This document shows positions 5,836 through 12,330 of a stretch of DNA of 12,330 bases, piece by piece; position 1 is the first letter of the stretch, and every line of letters begins with the position of its first letter. The stretch is from assembly GCA_007124105.1 (NCBI GenBank), contig SLFT01000295.1:1-12330 (forward strand), given 5' to 3'. Both the position numbers and the translations under genes were made by a program. This DNA comes from Candidatus Hydrogenedentota bacterium (GTDB taxonomy: Bacteria > Hydrogenedentota > Hydrogenedentia > Hydrogenedentales > CAITNO01). The notes beneath the pieces are model-generated. The model had not been told where the DNA came from. It saw only the letters and a list, made by a program, of their open reading frames with translations, and did not search any database.

Positions 5836-8034
5836 TTATTTCACGTCGAAACGATCAAGGTTCATTATCTTGCTCCATACCGCGACAAAGTCGGCAAGGA
5901 ATTTTTCCTGCGCGTCTGCGCAGGCGTAAACTTCCGCTATGGCGCGCAGCTGGGAGTTATAACCGAATACAAGATCAACGCGGGTAGCCGTCCATTTCTT
6001 TTCGCCTGTCTTGCGGTCGTGGCCTTCGTACAGGTCTTTGTCTTCCGCGGTTGGTTTCCATTCCGTGCCCATGTCAAGAAGATTCACAAAGAAGTCGTTG
6101 GTCAGCGATTCCGGCTGTTTGGTGAAGACGCCGTGGGGGGACTGCCCGTAATTGGCGTTCAATACGCGCATACCGCCGAGGAGCGCGGTCATCTCGGGCG
6201 CGGTCAACGTCAACAGTTGCGCCCGGTCAACAAGTAGTTCCTCGTCGGATACGGAGAAGTTGGCCTTGCGGTAGTTGCGGAACCCGTCAGCCACCGGCTC
6301 GAGCGCATCGAAGGATTCCGCGTCGGTCTGCTCCTGTGACGCGTCCATGCGTCCCGGCGTGAAGGGAACGGCGACGTCAAGACCGGCATTCTTCGCGGCC
6401 TGCTCAACGCCCGCGCAGCCGCCCAGCACAATCAAGTCGGCGTGGGAGACCTTCTTACCGCCGGATTGGGCGCTGTTGAATTCCCGCTGGATACCTTCAA
6501 GCGCCGCCAGCGCCTTCTCGAGTTTTTCCGGCTCGTTGACTTCCCAGTCCTTTTGCGGGGCGAGGCGGATACGCGCGCCATTGGCGCCGCCGCGCATGTC
6601 CGAACCGCGGAACGTGGACGCCGACGCCCAGGCCGTGGCGACCAGTTGGGAAACGGAAAGTCCTGACGCAAGAATCTTCGCTTTGAGGTCCGTAATATCC
6701 TGGGCGTCAATCAGCTCGTGGTCCACTTCGGGTATCGGGTCCTGCCAGAGCAGTTCTTCTTCTGGAACCTCCGGGCCGAGATAACGCGAACGGGGGCCCA
6801 TGTCGCGGTGGGTCAATTTGAACCACGCGCGGGCGAAAGCGTCCTCGAATTCTGCCGGGTTTTCAAGAAAGCGTCGCGCAATAGGCGCATAAATCGGATC
6901 ATAGCGAAGGGACAGGTCGGCGGTGGTCATCATGGGCCGGTGTTTCTTCGACGGGTCGTGTGCGTCAACCACCATGTCCTCTTCCGCCACGTCCTTGGCA
7001 AACCATTGATGCGCGCCCGCCGGACTTTTCACCAGTTCCCACTCGTATTTGAACAGCACTTTCAGATATCCCGAGTCCCATTTGGTCGGGTTCGGTTTCC
7101 AAGCGCCCTCGATTCCGCTGCTAATGGTGTCGCCGGCCTTGCCGCAACCGAAACTGCTTTTCCAGCCCAACCCCTGCTCTTCAATGGGCGCGGCTTCCGG
7201 CTCCGGACCGACATGGGCGGGGTCGCCCGCGCCGTGACACTTGCCAAAGGTATGGCCGCCGGCAACAAGCGCAACGGTCTCTTCGTCGTTCATGGCCATG
7301 CGCGCGAACGTCTCCCGGACATCAACACCCGAGGCGACCGGGTCGGGGTTGCCGTTCGGCCCTTCCGGGTTCACATAGATAAGCCCCATCTGCACGGCGG
7401 CGAGCGGATTTTCGAGGTCACGGTCGTCGGAGTAACGCTTGTCGCCAAGCCATTCATCTTCACTGCCCCAGTAAATGTCCTCTTCCGGTTCCCAGACATC
7501 CGCGCGCCCGCCAGCGAACCCGAAGGTCTTGAATCCCATGGATTCCAAGGCGCAGTTGCCTGCAAGAACCATAAGGTCGGCCCAGGAAATCTTCTTGCCG
7601 TATTTCTGCTTGATGGGCCAGAGCAGCCGCCGCGCCTTGTCCAGATTCACGTTGTCGGGCCAGCTGTTGATCGGCGCAAGACGCTGATTGCCGGTTCCCG
7701 CGCCGCCGCGTCCGTCATTCACGCGGTACGTGCCCGCGCTGTGCCACGCCATGCGTATGAATAGCGGACCGTAATGCCCATAGTCGGCGGGCCACCAGTC
7801 CTGCGAATCAGTCATCAGCGCATGGAGGTCTGCTTTCACGGCTTTCAGATCAAGTGTTTTGAATGCCGCGGCGTAATCAAACTCCGCGCCCATGGGGTTG
7901 CTCTTGCAGGATTGCTGATGAAGAATTTTAAGATTGACTTGATTCGGCCACCACTCCTGGTTCGACCTGCCGCTGCCTCCGGCAACGGCTTTTACCGTCA
8001 TACCTGTTACCGGGCATTTGCTTTCATTACTCAT
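5836..8034 (-). CDS. katG: Catalase-peroxidase KatG
   Basis: The 732-residue protein is the normal family length and contains both the active N-terminal and degenerate C-terminal peroxidase domains. Distal haem-pocket residues are R94, W97 and H98 (RMAWHSAGTYR). The Met-Tyr-Trp cross-link set is W97, Y220 (YVNPEGP) and M246 (RMAMND). The proximal haem ligand is H261 in GGHTFGKCHGAG. The enzyme breaks down hydrogen peroxide and has peroxidase activity, in the cytoplasm. The ATG at 8034 begins MSNESKCPVTG, the usual KatG N-terminus; the open frame extends to 8211, but those 59 residues are unlike the family. A ribosome binding site AAAGGA lies 12 bases away, a longer spacing than usual. The gene stands alone; no catalase partner or regulator is adjacent. 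A candidate promoter and PerR/Fur-like box lie about 120 bases upstream. Confidence 0.98.
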   Translation of the reverse strand: MSNESKCPVTGMTVKAVAGGSGRSNQEWWPNQVNLKILHQQSCKSNPMGAEFDYAAAFKTLDLKAVKADLHALMTDSQDWWPADYGHYGPLFIRMAWHSAGTYRVNDGRGGAGTGNQRLAPINSWPDNVNLDKARRLLWPIKQKYGKKISWADLMVLAGNCALESMGFKTFGFAGGRADVWEPEEDIYWGSEDEWLGDKRYSDDRDLENPLAAVQMGLIYVNPEGPNGNPDPVASGVDVRETFARMAMNDEETVALVAGGHTFGKCHGAGDPAHVGPEPEAAPIEEQGLGWKSSFGCGKAGDTISSGIEGAWKPNPTKWDSGYLKVLFKYEWELVKSPAGAHQWFAKDVAEEDMVVDAHDPSKKHRPMMTTADLSLRYDPIYAPIARRFLENPAEFEDAFARAWFKLTHRDMGPRSRYLGPEVPEEELLWQDPIPEVDHELIDAQDITDLKAKILASGLSVSQLVATAWASASTFRGSDMRGGANGARIRLAPQKDWEVNEPEKLEKALAALEGIQREFNSAQSGGKKVSHADLIVLGGCAGVEQAAKNAGLDVAVPFTPGRMDASQEQTDAESFDALEPVADGFRNYRKANFSVSDEELLVDRAQLLTLTAPEMTALLGGMRVLNANYGQSPHGVFTKQPESLTNDFFVNLLDMGTEWKPTAEDKDLYEGHDRKTGEKKWTATRVDLVFGYNSQLRAIAEVYACADAQEKFLADFVAVWSKIMNLDRFDVK

Positions 8035-8152
8035 CCCTGTTTTCTGTCCTTTCTGGTTGTGGTTTTGCTGCCAACACAGCGCCTCCTGTACACAGGGAAT
8101 CCGCATCCCTGAAACATCTTCGTACTCCTGAACCATGAGTCTATCAGTATCA

Positions 8153-8186
8153 GGATAATTATTTAAACCTTGTGTTGTATGCACAA
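8153..8186 (-). promoter_or_regulatory. Candidate katG promoter overlapping a PerR/Fur-like box
   Basis: On the minus strand TTGTGC (8181-8186) and AATAAT (8158-8163) are 17 bases apart. The stretch 8153-8167 (GGATAATTATTTAAA on the plus strand) matches the PerR-type consensus TTATAATNATTATAA at 10 of 14 defined positions. Overlap of box and -10 would suit peroxide-sensing repression, as known for katG in other bacteria. The match is moderate and AT-rich by nature. Confidence 0.3.
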
Positions 8187-8290
8187 TACCATTGTTACAT
8201 ATAATATCCACCCCATTTGTAATACTGGAACAAACTCAAAACAGCAATTATTTCTCCGCGCATCCATATTTTGCGCAGGCGCTGCCTGCA

Positions 8291-8628
8291 TTTGTTGGAC
8301 TAAACGGCTGCACCGTGGATAAGGCGGCAATGTTGCTACACAGCAATCACTGCTATTGCGTGGGCGACGCCATCTCACAACCCGGGCATCCGAGGTCAGG
8401 GGAGATGGTGTGTTTCACAACGACGATCTCAAATTTCAACTATCAGATAAGCAAACGATCATTGCGCCAACTATGAATCCTGACGAATTAACAATGCGTT
8501 GTTGTTCGTTGGACTAAACGCCGTAGAAATCAAGAGATGCGCGTCAATGTAAATGCGGCATCCGTGCATCCCGCCAGTCCTGTCAATACGGTCCATCGGG
8601 GGCGGCGCCGCCTGTTTAGTCCAACAAA
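8291..8628. mobile_element. Possible MITE-like element with 15-base terminal inverted repeats
   Basis: TTTGTTGGACTAAAC (8291-8305) recurs as its exact inverse at 8614-8628. A third, direct copy of the core (GTTGGACTAAACG) lies inside at 8508-8520. The 338-base interval codes for nothing recognisable. No clear target-site duplication is visible, so it may be a non-autonomous element, a set of protein-binding sites, or another repeat. Confidence 0.4.
8601..8612. repeat. GC palindrome
   Basis: GGCGGCGCCGCC is a perfect 12-base palindrome abutting the inverted copy of the GTTGGACTAAAC motif. Confidence 0.5.
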
Positions 8629-8632
8629 GTTT

Positions 8633-8658
8633 TTTTCAGTTGGCAGGGCAACTGAAAA
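8633..8658. repeat. Hairpin next to the inverted repeat
   Basis: TTTTCAGTTG and CAACTGAAAA pair perfectly around a 6-base loop (GCAGGG). The T-run is on the wrong side for a plus-strand terminator and there is none after it on the minus strand, so a terminator role is doubtful. Confidence 0.45.
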
Positions 8659-8834
8659 TGCTTATTCGTTTTGTTTCAGATGAGGGCTCAGATTTTTGGT
8701 CAAACAGCGCCAATACCATTTCCGAAAAATCGCCTCACACCCCAGCCGGGATCAGGAAGTCTGACGTTGGAGATTGGACGGAACGGCACGTAAACACAGA
8801 TGTTTTGCCGTTATTGTCCGCGAAGGGCACGATT

Positions 8835-11828
8835 TTACCAGGGCCAGCAGGTTAAGTTCGTGTCCTTTGTATCTGACCCCAACAACTGTCCGTCGGGCGC
8901 GTATACCTCAAGGGTGACATAAGCATCCCCGGTAAGATCAAACGTATACCATCCGTCCAGCACATTGCAACTGTCTGCTGATGTTCTGGTAAAATTACTG
9001 GGATCGTCCTGATTAATTCTGAGCCCCCAACGGTATTCATAAGAGGGGAACAAACCATCCGGCGTAACGCATCCCTCATAGTAGAATTTATTATCCCCCA
9101 TACCCCACGGTTCACAAGTGGGGTCGGGAAGGGACAGGCTGTCGCGCTGCAGTTCTAATTTTTTGTCAAAGACAAATATCTCATTGATGGTTACGGTAAC
9201 TGTATGCGCAATGAGTGATACTTCCACAGTTTCTCGGGCGATTTCTAGTCCGTTGGCTGTGACAGAAACAGTCACAATAAACGTCATGTCGGCGCTGACA
9301 TGAGCATAAACATGGTTGACGGTAATTTCGGCCTTGCCATTGGATACCGCTGCCACACTGCCTCCCTGCGCTTCGACGCGACCGTCGCCAAAATCCCAGG
9401 CGAAGGCGACGTGGTCAGTATCCGGGGGTAATTCACGCACTTCCGCGGTAAGGGTGTATTGAACACCATCCATCGTTGTACCCTGCCTGTTTATGTTCAG
9501 CAGCAGTTCAACCGCACAGGGTTCAAGGTCAAGTACGCGCAGGGTTTCCTGGGCAACATCCATCGCCTTCGATTCTTCCCTGAATTCACCGGAAGCATCT
9601 GGATACCCAAAATAAGCCTCGTGGTTGGTATCGTTGAATTCAGAGCGGCGCCATGCCACGGTGGTCCCGCCGCCCATCATGCTGGCCAGCGGAATCATAC
9701 CGTCGCTGTCGCCCCGCACTCCCCCTTCATAGGACTGGGTTGGGTCTTTCATCAGCCATGGGATAACCGTGGCGCCGAGGTCCAACCGTGCTACGCCTTC
9801 CACCTTGGGCCACCACCAACGGCTGGTAGTAATTGTGGGGCGATTGTTATTAATGCCATAAACGGCATGGTATTTTTCATCCAGACGATATACATCCTCA
9901 GTGTTCAGTGTGTTTAGATTCCGGTTGAAAATCTCCGTGCCATTAAAAAGGTCGTACTGGTTCAAAAGAGCTGTCTCAACGGCCGCATTTACATCAAACG
10001 AAAAGTAGTCTTCAAACCGAAGGTTGTGTGTTGTAGTGGTGTGGCTCCGCGCCCACTGTAAATCGCGAATACCCGGCGAGTCCGGAATAAAGTATTCAAG
10101 GACGCGACGATACACGTACAGTGTGTTGTCAATATTACCCAGCGGAACATTAACAAGACCACGGCGGATGCTGTAAATACCATTGGGCGCGGAAAGAACA
10201 CGCCGCAGGGACAACAGCGGCGTACCCAGATACGGGGTGCCCCATGTAACCAATTTCTGAAACGCATCGTGCGTTTCTGCGTCAAACAATTGAATACCCG
10301 CACGCGACACTACACCGCCCATGGAATGCGCCACGATATAGAGACGCACTTCCGTGTTTCCAGGCATAAAACTCAGTGCGTTATACTCCCGAACTAAATC
10401 CTGAATTCTATCAGCAAAGTCTTCATCCAGGCGTGACCCGGCGCCCGGCGTGAATATAGGGCGGTATGTGGGGTAAATGTATTCATAAAAAGCGGTACAA
10501 GAAATCGTATCGGCGCGATACTCCTGAAAGTAGTTGTAAAACAAGTTCCATACATGGCATTTATAATCATAGTGCCACGGAGCGCGCGCAGTTGCCGGCG
10601 CCTGGCCAAGACGTTCGTGATTGTGATACCCATGCACCAGTACCACAATATTTTTGATATTCTTGTCTTTCTCCGCTTCCTGACGGTCGCTTTCGAGCTC
10701 GTCAAACGAAGCGCGGTAGGGACTATCCGAAACAGGATAAAAGCGCTGCAGGGAAGGTTCCATGCTGTAGTTATAGCTGCCTGAAAACAGCGCCGGTACA
10801 TAACGAATTCTGCGTGGATGCAAAATGCGCTGTTTGGCGGGGGGGGCGTCGCCCAGAATGATGTCCGAAATAATGGAATCGGCCATATAAAAATCGGCAA
10901 CCTGCAAATCACCCGATTCCGTAAAGGTCACAGGCAGGTAATGCGCGCGGCCGGGTTGCTGTTCTTCATCGGTGAGGTAGAGGTCGCCTATGCGCATCAC
11001 CACTAGCGCCGCTTTATCAATGCCGGTAAGTTCAGCCGCCGGAATGGTCAACGTGGGTACAAAATCCGCCGTGTACAGGTTGTGGTCCATCGGATCAAAG
11101 GACTCAAAGGTCAGGTCGCGTACCTGTCCGACGGGCGTCACCTCATAAGCGGACAAATCCAACGCCGTCTCAACCGTTTCCAAAGTCACTGTTGTAATGG
11201 TTCCCTCGCAAGGCAAAGCGGGAAACGTTAGCTGCGCCCCATCACTCATGGTAATGTGTAGCGAAGAACCACCTTCCAGCTCGCGCGCGGTGGATGTTTC
11301 TATCACGTCAACAACGTCTGACGGGCTGCCGTCATCTTCTCCCTCGGGGTCATTTGTTCCCGGGTCCTCTTCTTCACCTTCGGGCCGTGTGACATCAGGC
11401 GTAGTTCCCATTATTTCCGATACTCTCACAGTGACGGTTGTGTCAGCCATCACCATCACACTGTCTTTGATGCCTGCTTTGCCAAGTTCATCAACAATAC
11501 CAACCGACCAAAAGCCGCGTTGCAATTGTTTTTCTAAAGCCCAACCGGGCGGCAACGGGTCAGCAAGTTGATTCGGCTCATTGTCAAACCAGAGGTTTTG
11601 CGTGATAAAAATACCGGTTAATGATACGGCGCTATCATTTTCTACACGAAGCATACCCGTCGCTTCGGCGAGACAACCCTCACAACCATTCGCCTGTTTA
11701 AGCAACGGGTGAAAAAAGCCGCGAAAATATCCCCAATTTTCCGGACTCGAATCACAGCTCGCCAGTATCCCAAACACACAGACAATCCCGGCAAATACGA
11801 CAGTACGCATCACATACTTACCAGTCAT
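8835..11828 (-). CDS. Lipoprotein with lipase-type alpha/beta hydrolase and PKD domains
   Basis: The protein has 997 residues. ATG 11828 follows GGAGGTGA at 6 bases. A signal peptide ends in a lipobox LASC with C25 as the lipidated cysteine, so the protein should be anchored in a membrane. Residues 150-168 are a very acidic Glu/Asp/Pro/Gly linker. From about 390 there is an alpha/beta hydrolase: VVLVHGYHNH (oxyanion region, H399-G400), AHSMGG with nucleophile S502, WGTPYLGTPL, then GDSDGMIPL (candidate acid D707 or D709) and NHEAYFG (candidate H736). This is the layout of cell-surface lipases and esterases. A PKD domain follows, with WDFGDG at 811-816, and then a beta-rich tail with several cysteines (905, 920, 954, 994). 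The substrate is unknown. No neighbour on the same strand is close enough to form an obvious operon. Confidence 0.88.
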   Translation of the reverse strand: MTGKYVMRTVVFAGIVCVFGILASCDSSPENWGYFRGFFHPLLKQANGCEGCLAEATGMLRVENDSAVSLTGIFITQNLWFDNEPNQLADPLPPGWALEKQLQRGFWSVGIVDELGKAGIKDSVMVMADTTVTVRVSEIMGTTPDVTRPEGEEEDPGTNDPEGEDDGSPSDVVDVIETSTARELEGGSSLHITMSDGAQLTFPALPCEGTITTVTLETVETALDLSAYEVTPVGQVRDLTFESFDPMDHNLYTADFVPTLTIPAAELTGIDKAALVVMRIGDLYLTDEEQQPGRAHYLPVTFTESGDLQVADFYMADSIISDIILGDAPPAKQRILHPRRIRYVPALFSGSYNYSMEPSLQRFYPVSDSPYRASFDELESDRQEAEKDKNIKNIVVLVHGYHNHERLGQAPATARAPWHYDYKCHVWNLFYNYFQEYRADTISCTAFYEYIYPTYRPIFTPGAGSRLDEDFADRIQDLVREYNALSFMPGNTEVRLYIVAHSMGGVVSRAGIQLFDAETHDAFQKLVTWGTPYLGTPLLSLRRVLSAPNGIYSIRRGLVNVPLGNIDNTLYVYRRVLEYFIPDSPGIRDLQWARSHTTTTHNLRFEDYFSFDVNAAVETALLNQYDLFNGTEIFNRNLNTLNTEDVYRLDEKYHAVYGINNNRPTITTSRWWWPKVEGVARLDLGATVIPWLMKDPTQSYEGGVRGDSDGMIPLASMMGGGTTVAWRRSEFNDTNHEAYFGYPDASGEFREESKAMDVAQETLRVLDLEPCAVELLLNINRQGTTMDGVQYTLTAEVRELPPDTDHVAFAWDFGDGRVEAQGGSVAAVSNGKAEITVNHVYAHVSADMTFIVTVSVTANGLEIARETVEVSLIAHTVTVTINEIFVFDKKLELQRDSLSLPDPTCEPWGMGDNKFYYEGCVTPDGLFPSYEYRWGLRINQDDPSNFTRTSADSCNVLDGWYTFDLTGDAYVTLEVYAPDGQLLGSDTKDTNLTCWPW

Positions 11829-12085
11829 TGTAATTCACCTCCATTGTAAATAACGGTTAGGCGACACTCTGAACGTGTAAATTATAGCACAATGCCGGCA
11901 GTAGCGAACGGATTTTTTCGGGCGTTCCTGTTCACACACGGTCTACGCAAATACGAACGCAAATAGCGACTTGTTTCGGAACGGCACATCACCACCATAT
12001 CGTAATGTGTTCCCTGTACGAAATATCTTTATCTGTTGGCGTGAACGTTATGTCTGTACTCATTTGTTCAGGATTAGCCAGAACC
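11829..12085. other. Intergenic region with promoter of the lipoprotein gene
   Basis: No gene is seen in these 257 bases. They separate the C-terminal gene fragment at the right edge from the lipoprotein gene, both on the minus strand, and hold the extended -10 promoter described separately. No convincing terminator was found for the upstream gene. Confidence 0.5.
11881..11889 (-). promoter_or_regulatory. Extended -10 promoter for the lipoprotein gene
   Basis: The minus strand reads TGCTATAAT, a perfect TATAAT with the TGn extension. It would start transcription near 11874, about 46 bases before the ATG. No good -35 box is present, which is usual for extended -10 promoters. Confidence 0.55.
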
Positions 12086-12330
12086 TTACTGGAGTTCAAT
12101 AATTTTACATCTTCCCGGCGCCGGGGGAACTGCCAGCGACGCTGTGCCGATAGGCAAGGTAAAGACATCGGCGTTTTCCACAAAATCGGTGCGTCGCAGG
12201 AGTACCCAATTTTCAAGGCGCAGGCCGGATACAACCGTGCCGGGACGGTCAGGCACATCGAAGTTCACCGGCGTACCATGTTCGAGAAAAGCAGCGTATT
12301 CCTGGGCGGCCGCCCAGACCGGATGCAACA
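12086..12330 (-). CDS. C-terminal end of an unidentified protein (5' end outside window)
   Basis: The frame is open from the right edge to TAA at 12086-12088, giving 80 complete codons. The visible sequence (HPVWAAAQEYAAFLEHG, then TPVNFDVPDRPG, LENWVLLRRTDF and CKIIELQ at the end) looks like a helix followed by beta strands. It could be the closing beta-sandwich of a carbohydrate-active or other secreted enzyme, but I do not recognise the family. The TTG at 12328 is an internal leucine, not a start. A shorter overlapping frame (11989-12258) is a shadow. Confidence 0.55.
   Translation of the reverse strand, partial: LHPVWAAAQEYAAFLEHGTPVNFDVPDRPGTVVSGLRLENWVLLRRTDFVENADVFTLPIGTASLAVPPAPGRCKIIELQ

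Larger units (their letters stand above)
8035..8834. other. 800-base region upstream of katG without a gene
   Basis: Short reading frames here (for example 8192-8476 and 8553-8855, plus) lack ribosome binding sites and family features. The stretch holds the katG leader and candidate promoter, three copies of a GTTGGACTAAAC motif (8294, 8508, and inverted at 8614), a GC palindrome and a hairpin. No tRNA or other recognisable RNA gene was seen. Confidence 0.6.

Noticed and set aside
6718..7764. A 348-codon plus-strand frame
   Set aside because: It lies entirely antisense to katG, whose protein is unambiguous; the frame is a by-product of katG codon bias.
8035..8211. N-terminal extension of KatG by 59 residues
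   Set aside because: The extension does not resemble KatG, and MSNESKCPVTG at 8034 is the usual start.
8553..8855. A 100-codon plus-strand frame upstream of katG
   Set aside because: It lacks a ribosome binding site, crosses the inverted repeat and runs into the end of the lipoprotein gene.
1..12330. CRISPR array, tRNA, rRNA or transposase gene
   Set aside because: I saw no regularly spaced repeats, no cloverleaf or rRNA signatures, and no transposase or integrase motifs.

Overview
The window looks like an accessory part of a bacterial chromosome of moderate GC content. The organism is probably a diderm heterotroph from an uncultured lineage. The evidence is a Shine-Dalgarno-led gene set, a lipobox lipoprotein, a secreted polysaccharide-lyase-like enzyme and several low-density intergenic stretches. 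The style recalls Hydrogenedentota or planctomycete-like genomes, but that is an impression; nothing here fixes the taxon.

Layout, left to right. (1) 1-2004, minus: a large secreted protein whose 3' end lies outside the window. It has a signal peptide, a beta-rich N-terminal half and an alpha-toroid-like C-terminal half, perhaps related to rhamnogalacturonan-type lyases. (2) 2088-2618, minus: a GntR/FadR-type regulator that has lost most of its DNA-binding domain. (3) 2658-3833, minus: a rhomboid protease preceded by two zinc ribbons, with a TTG start chosen by a good ribosome binding site. (4) 3877-4327, minus: a HicB-HicA toxin-antitoxin pair with signs of decay. (5) 4793-5471, plus: an MntA-HepT (nucleotidyltransferase/HEPN) toxin-antitoxin pair whose toxin gene carries an in-frame TAA. 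(6) 5472-5835: a gene-free stretch with a strong hairpin and a REP-like palindrome. (7) 5836-8034, minus: a full-length catalase-peroxidase, katG. (8) 8035-8834: an 800-base gene-free stretch with a candidate katG promoter and PerR/Fur-like box, and a possible MITE-like element bounded by 15-base inverted repeats. (9) 8835-11828, minus: a 997-residue lipoprotein with a lipase-type alpha/beta hydrolase domain and a PKD domain. (10) 12086-12330, minus: the C-terminal end of an unidentified protein.

Most genes are on the minus strand; only the mntA-hepT pair is on the plus strand. The two toxin-antitoxin modules are divergent, and both look wholly or partly inactivated. Together with the beheaded regulator and the repeats, this suggests a region of gene gain and erosion around otherwise intact secreted or envelope enzymes and katG. 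I found no clear novel multi-gene system. The most informative signals are the broken HepT, the truncated GntR, the zinc-ribbon/rhomboid fusion and the inverted-repeat element upstream of katG.
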